Shown here: piece after piece, positions 53,126 through 62,677 of the stretch | How the letters are laid out: each line of letters opens with the position of its first letter | Numbering within the stretch: the first letter of the stretch is position 1 | Source of the DNA: Burkholderia lata | GTDB lineage: Bacteria; Pseudomonadota; Gammaproteobacteria; Burkholderiales; Burkholderiaceae | DNA length: 64,000 bases | Direction of reading: 5' to 3' | NCBI RefSeq assembly: GCF_902499335.1 | Contig: NZ_CABVQK010000017.1 | Location: forward strand, 1-64,000 | Translations under genes and position numbers: made by a program | The notes under the pieces: model-generated | Told to the model about the DNA's origin: nothing | Databases searched by the model: none | What the model saw: the letters and a program-made list of their open reading frames with translations, nothing else

Positions 53126-54610
53126 GTGCCCGTGCCTGCCAAGTCGTCCGTTGCTCCCGCGATCGTCTGGTTCCGCGACGATCTGCGCGTGACCGACCAG
53201 CCCGCGCTGACGCGTGCGGTCGCGTCGGGCCGGCCGCTCGTCTGCGTATTCGTCGACGATACGGGCGACGGCGCCGGGCGAGCGCTCGGCGGCGCGGCGC
53301 GCTGGTGGCTGCACGGGTCGCTGGCCGGGCTCGACGCGGCGCTTGCGCGTCATGGCGGGCGCCTGCTGCTGCTGCGCGGCGACGCGCCGCGCGAGATCGA
53401 ACGTGTCGTGCACGACACGGGCGCGGAAGCCGTGTACTGGAACCGCCGCTATGCGCAACCGCAGCGCGACGCCGACGCGGCGCTGAAGGCGGCGCTCAAG
53501 GCGCGCGGCGTCACGGTCGAGAGCAGCAACGGCAGCCTGCTGAACGAGCCGTGGGAGGTGCTGACGGGCAGCGGCGGGCCGTACCAGGTGTTCACCGCGT
53601 ACTGGCGTGCGGCGCGGCGCGATCGTTCCGTCGCCGCGCCGTTGCCGGAACCCGAGCGGATCGCGTTTCATCCGTGGCCGAAGACCGTGAAAGACCGCGC
53701 GCTGGCGCTCGATGCGCTCGCCTTGCGTCCTCCGGTGCCGGATTGGGCCGGCGGCCTGCGCGACGCATGGCCCGCGCCGGACGAAGCCGGGGCGCACGCC
53801 CGGCTCGACGCCTTCCTGACGACGTCGCTTGCCGGTTACGCGGATGCGCGCGACCTTCCCGACCGTCCCGCGACGAGCCGGCTGTCGCCGTTCCTGCGCT
53901 TCGGCAACGTATCGCCGCGACAGGTGTGGCATGCGGTGCGGGGCGCCGCAAGCGCGGGCGGTGCGGCGGTCGCCGCGGACGCCGACAAATTCCTGAGCGA
54001 ACTCGGCTGGCGCGAGTTCAGCTACACGCTGCTGTATCACTTCCCGGCACTCGCGACCGACAACTTCCGCGCGCAGTTCGACGCGATGCCGTGGCGCGAC
54101 GACCCCGCCGCGCTGCACGCATGGCAGCGCGGGCTGACCGGCTATCCGCTCGTCGATGCGGGCCTGCGCGAACTGTGGACGACCGGCTGGATGCACAACC
54201 GCGTGCGGATGGTCGTCGCGTCGTTCCTGATCAAGCACTTGCTGGTGGACTGGCGCGCGGGCGAAGCGTGGTTCTGGGACACGCTGGTCGACGCCGATCC
54301 CGCCAACAACGCGGCGAGCTGGCAGTGGGTGGCCGGCTGTGGCGCCGACGCCGCGCCGTATTTCCGCATCTTCAATCCGATCGCGCAGGGGCAGAAGTTC
54401 GACCCGGACGGCGCGTACGTGCGGCGCTGGGTGCCCGAGCTTGCCGGCCTCGACAACGCATCGATCCATGCGCCGTGGGAAGCGTCGCCGCTGGAGCTCG
54501 ATGCGGCCGGCGTGCGGCTCGGCGTCGATTATCCGGCGCCGCTCGTCGAGCATGCGGCCGCGCGTGCCCGCGCGCTCGATGCGCTGGCTGCATTGCCGAA
54601 GCGCCGCTGA
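53126..54610 (+). CDS. phrB: deoxyribodipyrimidine photolyase
   Basis: A 494-residue class I CPD photolyase. The N-terminal antenna-binding domain opens VWFRDDLRVTDQPALTRA; the C-terminal FAD domain has TSRLSPFLRFGNVSPRQVW, GWREFSYTLLYHFP, WTTGWMHNRVRMVVASF and DADPANNAASWQWVAGCG. It repairs cyclobutane pyrimidine dimers with blue light. GTG start at 53126 (a second GTG at 53132 is possible). Confidence 0.95.
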   Translation: MPVPAKSSVAPAIVWFRDDLRVTDQPALTRAVASGRPLVCVFVDDTGDGAGRALGGAARWWLHGSLAGLDAALARHGGRLLLLRGDAPREIERVVHDTGAEAVYWNRRYAQPQRDADAALKAALKARGVTVESSNGSLLNEPWEVLTGSGGPYQVFTAYWRAARRDRSVAAPLPEPERIAFHPWPKTVKDRALALDALALRPPVPDWAGGLRDAWPAPDEAGAHARLDAFLTTSLAGYADARDLPDRPATSRLSPFLRFGNVSPRQVWHAVRGAASAGGAAVAADADKFLSELGWREFSYTLLYHFPALATDNFRAQFDAMPWRDDPAALHAWQRGLTGYPLVDAGLRELWTTGWMHNRVRMVVASFLIKHLLVDWRAGEAWFWDTLVDADPANNAASWQWVAGCGADAAPYFRIFNPIAQGQKFDPDGAYVRRWVPELAGLDNASIHAPWEASPLELDAAGVRLGVDYPAPLVEHAAARARALDALAALPKRR

Positions 54611-54632
54611 CCGCGCGCGCCGGCTTGGCGCA

Positions 54633-54749
54633 TCAATTGCAGAACGCGACGTGTTCGAGCAGCGCGTACGCGACACCCGAATCGAAGTAGGCCGCGCCGC
54701 ACCATGCGACGAAAGCGAGCGTGCCGGCGGCCAGCGCCGCGCGGATCAT
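54633..54749 (-). CDS. 38-aa membrane micro-protein translationally coupled to the MFS gene
   Basis: The ATG at 54749 overlaps the MFS stop as ATGA. It encodes 38 residues: MIRAALAAGTLAFVAWCG then AAYFDSGVAYALLEHVAFCN, with a likely membrane segment (~3-28). A second in-frame ATG at 54755 is possible. No family recognised. Overlap with an upstream transporter is typical of small accessory subunits. Confidence 0.55.
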   Translation of the reverse strand: MIRAALAAGTLAFVAWCGAAYFDSGVAYALLEHVAFCN

Positions 54750-55978
54750 GCCCATGCCGCGTTGCCCGATGCCGGACGCGCGACGCGCGCGTCGTTGATC
54801 GGCAGGTGCAGCAACGCCGCGAGGATGCCGAGCGCGATCGAGCCGATCCACAGCGGCATGTACGAATGCGTCGCGTCGTACACGACCGCGCCGAGCCAGA
54901 CGCCGAAGAAGCTGCCGAGCTGGTGCCCGAAGAACACGAAGCCGAACAGCGTCGCGATGTAGCGCACGCCGAACACCTGCGAGATCACGCCGTTCGTCAG
55001 CGGCACGGTGCCGAGCCACGTGAACCCCATCACGGCCGCGAACACATAGACGCTCGCGGGCGACAGCGGCGCGGCGACGAACACGGCCATCGTGAGCGCA
55101 CGCACCAGGTACAGCACCGACAGCACGTACTTGCGCCGCAGCAGCCCGCCGAGATGGCCGCACGCATAGGTGCCGGCTACGTTGGTCAGCGCGATCAGCG
55201 CGAGCGCGACGCTCGCGTGGCGCGCCGGCAGCCCGTGGTCGAGCAGGTAGGCGGGAAGATGCGTCGCGATGAACGCGAGCTGAAAGCCGCACGCGAAGAA
55301 GCCCGCGTTCAGCAGCCAGAAGCCGCGATGCGCGAACGCCTCGCGCACGGCTTCGCCGATCGACTGGTCGGGGCCCGCGGCGGCGCCGGCAGCCTGCGCG
55401 GGCCGGTCACGCAGCAGGACGGCGAGCGGTGCAAGCAGCGCCGCGACGAGCGCCAGCGCGATGAATGCATGCCGCCAGCCGATGCCGCCGATCAGCTCCT
55501 GCGCGACGGGCACCATGCAGAACTGGCCGAGCCCGCCGATCGCGCCTGCGACGCCGAGCGCCCAGCCGCGCCGGTCGGGCGGAAACAGGCGGCTCAGCGC
55601 GCCATAGATCGATGCGAATGCCGAGCCCGACAGCGCGACGCCGATCACGAGCCCGGCGCCGACCGTGAACATGCCCGTCGTCGCCGCATGCGCCATCGTG
55701 ACGAGCCCGGCCGCGTACAGCAGCATCCCGGCGACGATCACGCGCAGCGAGCCGAAGCGATCGGCGACCATGCCCGTGAACGGCTGCGCGACGCCCCAGA
55801 TCAGGTTCTGCAGCGCCAGCGCGAGCCCGAACGCTTCGCGCGACCAGCCATGATCGAGCGACACCGGCGCGAGGAACAGGCCCTGCACGTGGCGGATGCC
55901 GAGTGCGGCGCCCATGATCAGACCGCCGGCCAGGACGGGCAGCCAGCGGCGACGAACTTCCTGCTCGATCGGGGTCAT
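54746..55978 (-). CDS. MFS transporter
   Basis: A 410-residue, 12-helix major facilitator with conserved GMVADRFGSLRVIVAGM after helix 2 and RLFPPDRRGWALGVAGA after helix 4. The class is close to the oxalate/formate or monocarboxylate-type (OFA/YbfB-like) transporters. Substrate unknown. Coupled to the 38-aa protein. The flanking LysR (same strand) might regulate it. Confidence 0.85.
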   Translation of the reverse strand: MTPIEQEVRRRWLPVLAGGLIMGAALGIRHVQGLFLAPVSLDHGWSREAFGLALALQNLIWGVAQPFTGMVADRFGSLRVIVAGMLLYAAGLVTMAHAATTGMFTVGAGLVIGVALSGSAFASIYGALSRLFPPDRRGWALGVAGAIGGLGQFCMVPVAQELIGGIGWRHAFIALALVAALLAPLAVLLRDRPAQAAGAAAGPDQSIGEAVREAFAHRGFWLLNAGFFACGFQLAFIATHLPAYLLDHGLPARHASVALALIALTNVAGTYACGHLGGLLRRKYVLSVLYLVRALTMAVFVAAPLSPASVYVFAAVMGFTWLGTVPLTNGVISQVFGVRYIATLFGFVFFGHQLGSFFGVWLGAVVYDATHSYMPLWIGSIALGILAALLHLPINDARVARPASGNAAWA

Positions 55979-56165
55979 GCGTGTCTCCGGAGGATGGCGC
56001 GCGGCAAAACGGCCGCGCTCGATCCGATTAGACGATCGGGCCCGTCGTCGCTCAAGCGATCATTCGGTCAGGTTGGCATGCGTGCGGGGAATGCGACGCG
56101 GGGCGCGCGGGGTGGGGCGGGAGCGCCCGGCAACGGTCGGGCTTGTTTGCAGAGGCCGCGCCGGC

Positions 56166-57107
56166 TTACGCCGACGCCGTGTCGTGCGCACGCATCGCGG
56201 TGTCGCATTCGGCCGCTTCGGCGAGCATCCAGTCGCGGACCTCGGCGACTTCGCGGCGCGGGGCCGGATCGTGCTGGAACAGCCAGTAGCCGTACGCATC
56301 CGACAGCGCTTGCGTGTGCGGCCCGAGCACCGCGAGCCGGCCGTCCGCGAGCATCGGCGCGACGAGTGCGAGGCGCCCGAGCGCGACGCCCTGGCCCGCG
56401 ATCGCGGCCTGGATCACCTGGTCGTACTGGTTGAAGCGCAGCACGCCTTTCGGGCGCGCGTCGCCGAGTCCGGCCGCGTGCAGGTGCGCGCGCCACTGCA
56501 GTTGCGGCTGCGGCGGCCCGTCGAATTCGAGCAGGACGTGGTCGGCGATCGCGGCCGCGTTCGTGATGGGCCGCCCGGCGAGCGCAGGATGGGCGACCGG
56601 CACGACGATCTCGTCGAACAGGCGCAGCGCGCCGGCCGGCGCGCGGTCGCGTGGACAATAGCGGATGCCGAGGTCGATGCCTTCGGCGCGCAAATCGAGT
56701 ACCTTGTCGTTCGCGGCGACGCGCAGGTCGATCTCCGGCAGGCGCGCCTGCAGCCGCCCGAGCCGTGGCAGCAGCCACAGTGCGGTGACGCCGATGCTCG
56801 CGGTGATCGTGACGGGCTGGCGCTCGCGCGTGGCCGCGAGCGACGCGACGGTGTCCTGCAGGCTGTGCAGCGCCGCATCCGCGACGCGAAACAGCCGTTC
56901 GCCTTCCGGCGTGAACGCGATCTTCCGGTAGCCGCGCTGCAGCAGCGCGACGCCGAGATGCGCTTCGAGCGCGTGCACCTGGCGGCTGACCGCCGATTGC
57001 GTGACGCACAGGTCCTGCGCGGCGAGCGTGATGCTCATGCGGCGGCCGACGGCGACGAAACCGCGGACGAGGTCGAGCGACGGGAGACGAACGAGCGGCG
57101 TTGACAT
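56166..57107 (-). CDS. LysR-family transcriptional regulator, GcvA-like
   Basis: A 313-residue LysR protein with the GcvA-type N-terminus LPSLDLVRGFVAVGRRMSITLAAQDLCVTQSAVSRQVHALE (in part) and a substrate-binding-like domain. It is divergent from an alpha/beta hydrolase gene over 204 bases. Its target and ligand are unknown. Confidence 0.9.
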   Translation of the reverse strand: MSTPLVRLPSLDLVRGFVAVGRRMSITLAAQDLCVTQSAVSRQVHALEAHLGVALLQRGYRKIAFTPEGERLFRVADAALHSLQDTVASLAATRERQPVTITASIGVTALWLLPRLGRLQARLPEIDLRVAANDKVLDLRAEGIDLGIRYCPRDRAPAGALRLFDEIVVPVAHPALAGRPITNAAAIADHVLLEFDGPPQPQLQWRAHLHAAGLGDARPKGVLRFNQYDQVIQAAIAGQGVALGRLALVAPMLADGRLAVLGPHTQALSDAYGYWLFQHDPAPRREVAEVRDWMLAEAAECDTAMRAHDTASA

Positions 57108-57311
57108 GCGCGTGACTCATGCGAACGGAGCAGCAAGATTGGTTGAGAACGCGGGGCGCGTCAAGTTCAATGGAGGCTGGCGTGGGCGGCGAAGGACGGG
57201 GCGGGAGCGGGCGCACGTGCGTAGACGCCCGGGCCGGCTGCGAAGCGCGGGCATGAGTCGGCACTGACGCGACAACCCGGACGGATCGCGAAGCATGGGA
57301 CCGGAGACACG

Positions 57312-58352
57312 ATGACGATTTCGAACGAAGGCAACGGAATGACGCAGGGCAGCCGCGCGGCGGACGCATTGCCGCCCGAACCCGTGACGCTGCGCGCGGC
57401 CGACGGCTTTGCATTGCGCGGCCATGTATGGCGCCATCGCGGCGGCAGTGTCGCGCGGCCCGTGACGGTCATCAATTGCGCGACGTCGGTGCGTTGCGAC
57501 TACTACTTTCGTTTCGCGGCCTGGCTGTTCGCGCAGGGGCGCGACGTACTCGTCTACGACTATCGCGGCATCGGCGGGTCGCGCCCGGCGCACCTCGCGA
57601 AGCTGCGCGCGAACTGGCTCGACTGGGGGCGGCTCGATTGCGAAGCCGCGCTGCAATACGCGCGCGACGCGTTTCCGGGCCAGCCGATCGACGTCGTCGC
57701 ACACAGCATCGGCGGGTTCGTGCTCGGGCTCGCGGCATCGAACGTACAGGTGCGGCATGCGGTGACGGTCGGCGCGCAGTATGCGTACTGGCGCGATTAC
57801 CTGCCGGCCGAACGGCGGCGCATGTGGTGGAAGTGGCACGTCGCGATGCCGGTGCTCGCGGCCGTGTTCGGCTATGTGCCCGCGAAGCGGCTCGGCTGGA
57901 TGGAGGACACGCCGCGCGGCGTCGCGCTGTCGTGGGTGCGCTCGCAGGCGCGCTTCGAGGATGGCTATACGAGCGGCCCGCTCGCCGAACCTGCCGCGAG
58001 CCGCGCCGCGTTGCCCGCCCGCTTCGCGGGGCTGTCGGCGCCGATGCTCGCGATCGGCCTTGAGGACGACGGGTTCGGCACGGTCGAGGCGATCGAGCGG
58101 CTGGTCGGCTACTACACGGGCAGCGACGTCACGCATCTGCGGATCGCGCCGGCCGACATCGGCGTCGAAGCGATCGGCCATTTCGCGTTTTTCCACAGCC
58201 GCTTCACCGAAACACTGTGGCCGCTGGCGCTCTACTGGCTGCAACACGGCGTGCTGCCGGCCGACGCGCCGGGCAAAGTGCATGCGCTGCACCCGGCGTC
58301 GCGTGGGCGGGGGACGGGCGGCGGCGTGCCGGGCGTCGCCGCGAACGGGTGA
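57312..58352 (+). CDS. alpha/beta hydrolase
   Basis: A 346-residue hydrolase of the COG4757-like group: oxyanion-region DYRGIGGSRPAH, nucleophile elbow AHSIGG (Ser), and a C-terminal His in IGHFAFFHSRF. A 41-residue N-terminal prelude precedes the core. The start at 57312 follows CGGAGA; an alternative is 57339. It may hydrolyse an ester or amide; divergent from the LysR gene. Confidence 0.82.
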   Translation: MTISNEGNGMTQGSRAADALPPEPVTLRAADGFALRGHVWRHRGGSVARPVTVINCATSVRCDYYFRFAAWLFAQGRDVLVYDYRGIGGSRPAHLAKLRANWLDWGRLDCEAALQYARDAFPGQPIDVVAHSIGGFVLGLAASNVQVRHAVTVGAQYAYWRDYLPAERRRMWWKWHVAMPVLAAVFGYVPAKRLGWMEDTPRGVALSWVRSQARFEDGYTSGPLAEPAASRAALPARFAGLSAPMLAIGLEDDGFGTVEAIERLVGYYTGSDVTHLRIAPADIGVEAIGHFAFFHSRFTETLWPLALYWLQHGVLPADAPGKVHALHPASRGRGTGGGVPGVAANG

Positions 58353-58503
58353 CAGGGCGGCCGCGTAACGCTGGCGCAGGCCGAGAGGACGAGCGTCAGC
58401 GCCGCGCACGGTGCCGGTGTTGACGCCGGCGGGCCGCAACGGCTCGCCGCACCGCCTGATCGATTAACATCGGACGTTTCATTCCACAGGCCGCCGCACG
58501 TCG

Positions 58504-59259
58504 ATGCTCGACCAGCCCGATTCCGCTTCTCCGTCCGACATTCCCCGCGCGTGGCGCATGCAGCGGCTCGACGCGCCGCCTGCCGCGTCCCGCGCCGGCG
58601 TTCAGATCGCGCGTGTCGATTTCGACTGGCGCGTGCCGCTTGCGTCGCCCGCGTATGCGGCACTCAGCGATGGCGAACGCGCGCGGGCAGCACGCTTCAT
58701 GCGGCATGAGGATGCGGTACGCAGCGCCGCGACGCGTGCCGCGCTGCGCGACGTGCTCGGCACGGCCCTCGGCATCGCGCCGCAGGCGGTGGCGATCGTC
58801 GTCGACGCATCGGGGCGACCGTCGCTGGACGGCGCGCATCGCGCGTCGCTCGACTTCAACGTGTCGCATGCGGGCGACCATGCGCTGCTTGCGTGGGCCC
58901 CCGCGGGCCGCGTCGGCGTCGATATCGAGTGCTGCAATCGCGCGACCGACTGGCGTGCGCTGACGCGCGAAGTCTGCGCGCCCGCCGAGGCCGCCTATCT
59001 CGACAGCCTGCCTGCTGCCGCGCGCGCCGGCGAATTCATGCGCGTCTGGAGTGCGAAGGAGGCGCTGCTCAAGGCGCTCGGCACGGGCATCGTCGGCGGG
59101 CTGAGCGCATTCGCGGTCGTGCCGCCGCGCGATGTCGCGACCCCTGCGACGACGATCGTCGAGCCGGCCGCGCCCGCCGCCGGCGTCGCGGCGTTCGATG
59201 CGGCGTGGCTCGATGCGGCGCCCGGCTACGCGGCGTGCGTCGCTTGGACGCGTGCGTGA
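58504..59259 (+). CDS. 4'-phosphopantetheinyl transferase, Sfp/AcpT type
   Basis: A 251-residue enzyme with the ordered PPTase motifs: GRPSL (P1), FNVSHAGDHALLAW (P1a), VGVDIE (P2, Mg-binding Asp/Glu) and WSAKEALLKALG (P3). It attaches phosphopantetheine to carrier proteins of PKS/NRPS/fatty-acid enzymes. No carrier or assembly-line gene is adjacent. It converges on the solute-binding-protein gene with 21 bases between the stops. Confidence 0.9.
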   Translation: MLDQPDSASPSDIPRAWRMQRLDAPPAASRAGVQIARVDFDWRVPLASPAYAALSDGERARAARFMRHEDAVRSAATRAALRDVLGTALGIAPQAVAIVVDASGRPSLDGAHRASLDFNVSHAGDHALLAWAPAGRVGVDIECCNRATDWRALTREVCAPAEAAYLDSLPAAARAGEFMRVWSAKEALLKALGTGIVGGLSAFAVVPPRDVATPATTIVEPAAPAAGVAAFDAAWLDAAPGYAACVAWTRA

Positions 59260-59280
59260 GCCGGGATCGGCGCGCGGCGC

Positions 59281-60201
59281 TCATTCGAGCGGCGCGTCGT
59301 TCGGCGCCGCATAGCGCGCCTTGATCACGTCGCTCATCGCGAAGTCGAACGACAGCCCCTTCGGCGGCACCGGCTTCATGAACCACCTGTCGTACAGCGC
59401 GTCGATCTCGCCGCGCTTCATCAACTGCACGAGCACGCCGTCGACGAGCGCCTTGAACTGCGGATCGTCCTTGCGCAGCATGAACCCGTAGGCCTCCGAC
59501 GATTGCGGCGTGCCGACGATCTGCCAGTCGGCCGGCTTCGCGGCGAGCTGGCGCACGCCCGCGAGCAGCACGTCGTCCATCATGTACGCGGCCGCGCGGC
59601 CCGATTCGAGCGTGAGGCGTCCTTCGCCGTAGTCCTTCGCGCTGATGATCTGCATGTTCATCTTCTTTTCCTCGTTCATCTTGCGCAGCAGGCGCTCGGA
59701 CGTCGTGCCCTGGTTCGTCACGACCGTCTTGCCGGCGAGGTCCGGGAAGTCGCGGATGCCCGAGCTCGTGCGCGTGAGCAGGCGCGTCGTCGCGACGAAG
59801 AAGGTGGTCGAGAACGCGACCTGCGCGTGACGCGCGGCGAGGTTCGTGGTGACGCCGCATTCGAGATCGACGGTGCCGTTCTGCACGAGCGGAATGCGGT
59901 TCTGCGACGTGACGGGGATGAAGCGCACCTGCAGGTCGGGCTTGCCGGTGCGTGCCTTCACGGCGGCGATCACGCGGTCGCACAGGTCCTGCGAGAAACC
60001 GATGACCTTGCCGTTCGCATCGGCGTAGGAGAACGGCACCGACGTTTCGCGGTGGCCGATCGAGATCAGGTTGCCCTGCCGGATCTTCTCGAGCGTGCCC
60101 GAGAGCGGCTCCGCGGCGAGCGACGCGCCGCATGCGAGTGCGCACGCGGCGAACAGCAGGGGGCGGCCGAACCGGGCGGCGAGTCGTGACGGGAAGGGCA
60201 T
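59281..60201 (-). CDS. amino acid ABC transporter substrate-binding protein
   Basis: A 306-residue periplasmic binding protein. Start at 60201 gives a signal peptide (LLFAACALACGASLAAE). The mature domain has GHRETSVPFSY, CGVTTN and SFDFAMSDVIKARY, as in GltI/AatJ glutamate/aspartate binders. No permease or ATPase is adjacent. It is divergent from hutH across the operator pair, so it may be induced with histidine catabolism. Confidence 0.87.
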   Translation of the reverse strand: MPFPSRLAARFGRPLLFAACALACGASLAAEPLSGTLEKIRQGNLISIGHRETSVPFSYADANGKVIGFSQDLCDRVIAAVKARTGKPDLQVRFIPVTSQNRIPLVQNGTVDLECGVTTNLAARHAQVAFSTTFFVATTRLLTRTSSGIRDFPDLAGKTVVTNQGTTSERLLRKMNEEKKMNMQIISAKDYGEGRLTLESGRAAAYMMDDVLLAGVRQLAAKPADWQIVGTPQSSEAYGFMLRKDDPQFKALVDGVLVQLMKRGEIDALYDRWFMKPVPPKGLSFDFAMSDVIKARYAAPNDAPLE

Positions 60202-60347
60202 GGCGGTCTCCGTGGCGAATGGTGATCCGTATGTTGCCAAAGACAAAATAATTGCAACAACTGTTAAGCGCCGGATCACACGAGCCGATTCGGCGGGCCG
60301 CACCGGGCATCAGGGAAACTCCCAAGTCGAAATCGGTGAAATACGGG

Positions 60348-60359
60348 TTGTCTAGACAA
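60348..60359. promoter_or_regulatory. HutC operator 1
   Basis: Perfect palindrome TTGTCTAGACAA, 66 bases upstream of hutH; it fits a GntR/HutC-type site. Confidence 0.75.
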
Positions 60360-60392
60360 GTTGGCGTAGCTACACTTCAATCCATTCCGAAC

Positions 60393-60404
60393 TTGTCTAG
60401 ACAG
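60393..60404. promoter_or_regulatory. HutC operator 2
   Basis: TTGTCTAGACAG, nearly identical to operator 1, 45 bases downstream of it and just upstream of the hutH ribosome site. It would block the promoter or start region. Confidence 0.75.
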
Positions 60405-60414
60405 GATTGCTCAC

Positions 60415-61938
60415 ATGATTACGTTGACCCCCGGCCACCTGACCCTCCCGCAACTGCGCCAGATCGCACGCGAAACCGTGCAACTGACGCTCGATCCGGC
60501 CAGCTTCGCGAAGATCGACGCCGGCGCGAAGGCCGTCGCCGACATCGCCGCGAAGGGCGAGCCGGCCTACGGCATCAACACGGGCTTCGGCCGCCTGGCC
60601 AGCACGCACATCCCGCACGACCAGCTCGAACTGCTGCAGAAGAACCTCGTGCTGTCGCACGCGGTCGGCGTCGGCGAGCCGATGGCGCGCTCGTCGGTGC
60701 GCCTGCTGATGGCACTGAAGCTGTCGAGCCTCGGCCGCGGCCACTCGGGCATCCGTCGCGAAGTGATGGACGCGCTGATCAAGCTGTTCAACGCGGACGT
60801 GCTGCCGCTGATCCCGGTGAAGGGCTCGGTCGGCGCATCGGGCGACCTCGCGCCGCTCGCACACATGTCGGCCGTGCTGCTGGGCGTCGGCGAAGTGTTC
60901 ATCCGCGGCGAGCGTGCAAGCGCACTCGACGGTCTGCGCGTCGCTGGCCTCGCGCCGCTGACGCTGCAGGCGAAGGAAGGCCTCGCGCTGCTGAACGGCA
61001 CGCAGGCATCGACCGCGCTGGCGCTCGACAACATGTTCTCGATCGAAGACCTGTACCGCACCGCGCTCGTCGCCGGCGCGCTGTCGGTCGACGCGGCTGC
61101 GGGTTCGGTGAAGCCGTTCGACGCACGCATTCATGAACTGCGCGGCCATCAAGGCCAGATCGATGCGGCAGCGTCGTATCGCGACCTGCTCGAAGGCTCG
61201 CCGATCAACCAGTCGCACCGCGACTGCGACAAGGTGCAGGATCCGTACAGCCTGCGCTGCCAGCCGCAGGTGATGGGCGCGTGTCTGGACCAGATGCGCC
61301 ATGCGGCCAACGTGCTGCTGGTCGAGGCGAACGCCGTGTCGGACAACCCGCTGATCTTCCCGGATACCGGCGAAGTGCTGTCGGGCGGCAACTTCCACGC
61401 CGAGCCCGTCGCGTTCGCGGCCGACAACCTCGCGCTCGCCGCAGCGGAAATCGGCGCACTGGCCGAGCGCCGCATCGCACTGCTGATCGACGCGACGCTG
61501 TCGGGCCTGCCCCCGTTCCTCGTGCGGGACGGCGGCGTGAACTCGGGCTTCATGATCGCGCACGTGACGGCTGCCGCACTCGCATCGGAAAACAAGACGC
61601 TCGCGCACCCGGCATCGGTCGACTCGCTGCCGACCTCGGCGAACCAGGAAGACCACGTGTCGATGGCGACGTTCGCCGCGCGCAAGCTCGCCGACATCGC
61701 GGACAACACGAAGCACATCCTCGCGATCGAACTGCTGGCCGCCGCGCAGGGCGTCGACCTGCGCGCGCCGTACCACACGAGCCCGAAGCTGGCGCCCGTG
61801 ATGGAAACGATCCGCGGCAAGGTCGCGCACTACGAGCTCGACCACTACTTCGCACCGGACATCGCCGTGATCGCGAAGCTGGTCGGCGAGCGCGCGTTCG
61901 CGAAGGTTGCGCCGTTCTCGTTCGCGTCGGAACAGTAA
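60415..61938 (+). CDS. hutH: histidine ammonia-lyase
   Basis: A 507-residue lyase with the MIO-forming triad A141-S142-G143 ([15 protein letters not shown]), plus [13 protein letters not shown], the conserved LLNGTQAS, and Glu/His-rich EDHVSMAT. It turns histidine to urocanate and ammonia, the first step of the hut pathway. Two HutC sites precede it. Confidence 0.97.
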   Translation: MITLTPGHLTLPQLRQIARETVQLTLDPASFAKIDAGAKAVADIAAKGEPAYGINTGFGRLASTHIPHDQLELLQKNLVLSHAVGVGEPMARSSVRLLMALKLSSLGRGHSGIRREVMDALIKLFNADVLPLIPVKGSVGASGDLAPLAHMSAVLLGVGEVFIRGERASALDGLRVAGLAPLTLQAKEGLALLNGTQASTALALDNMFSIEDLYRTALVAGALSVDAAAGSVKPFDARIHELRGHQGQIDAAASYRDLLEGSPINQSHRDCDKVQDPYSLRCQPQVMGACLDQMRHAANVLLVEANAVSDNPLIFPDTGEVLSGGNFHAEPVAFAADNLALAAAEIGALAERRIALLIDATLSGLPPFLVRDGGVNSGFMIAHVTAAALASENKTLAHPASVDSLPTSANQEDHVSMATFAARKLADIADNTKHILAIELLAAAQGVDLRAPYHTSPKLAPVMETIRGKVAHYELDHYFAPDIAVIAKLVGERAFAKVAPFSFASEQ

Positions 61939-61942
61939 GCCC

Positions 61943-62638
61943 ATGAGCGCGCCGGTCTACCAGGAGATCAAGGATTTCATCCTGGGCCGCATCCACGCAG
62001 GCGAGTGGGAGGAGGGCGATCAGGTGCCGTCCGAGAACGAGCTGGCGCGCGAATTCAAGGTGGCGCGCATGACCGTCAACCGCGCGCTGCGCGAGTTGAC
62101 GGCCGAGCAGGTGCTCACCCGCATGAAGGGCGCAGGCACCTACGTCGCACGGCCGAAGTACGAGTCGACGCTGGTGGCGATCCGCAGCATCTCGGAGGAA
62201 GTCGGTGCACGCGGGCATGCGTATCACGCCAGCGTGCTCGGCCTCGACACGATCCGCGCCGACGAGGCGCTCGCCGACGAGATGCAGGTGGCCGTGCGTG
62301 CGAAGCTGTTTCATTCGCAGGTGCTGCACTTCGAGAATGACGAGCCCGTGCAGCTCGAAGAGCGATGGGTGAATCCGGCGGTCGCGCCGGATTATGCCGA
62401 GCAGGATTTCACGAACACGACGCCGAACCAGTACCTGATGCGCGCGGCTCCGCTGCAGCGCGTCGAGTACCGGATCGAAGCGGCGGCCCCGGCGCCGGAG
62501 CGGCGCGAGCAGCTGCGGATGGACGACGTCGAGCCGTGTCTGGTTTTACATCGACGCACCTGGTCGCAGGGCGTCGTCGCCTCGGTGGCGAATCTGTGGC
62601 ATCCCGGCAGCCGTTATCGTTTCACCGGGCATTTCTGA
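61943..62638 (+). CDS. hutC: histidine utilization repressor HutC (GntR family)
   Basis: A 231-residue repressor with an N-terminal wHTH (VYQEIKDFILGRIHAGEWEEGDQVPSENELAREFKVARMTVNRALREL, in part) and a C-terminal UTRA effector domain. It binds urocanate as inducer in related species. Start four bases after hutH. It most likely controls hutH-hutC-hutU through the palindromes at 60348 and 60393. Confidence 0.95.
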   Translation: MSAPVYQEIKDFILGRIHAGEWEEGDQVPSENELAREFKVARMTVNRALRELTAEQVLTRMKGAGTYVARPKYESTLVAIRSISEEVGARGHAYHASVLGLDTIRADEALADEMQVAVRAKLFHSQVLHFENDEPVQLEERWVNPAVAPDYAEQDFTNTTPNQYLMRAAPLQRVEYRIEAAAPAPERREQLRMDDVEPCLVLHRRTWSQGVVASVANLWHPGSRYRFTGHF

Positions 62639-62677
62639 TTCCTATTTGATATTCATTTTCCTTCGGGAGCAGTCGTC

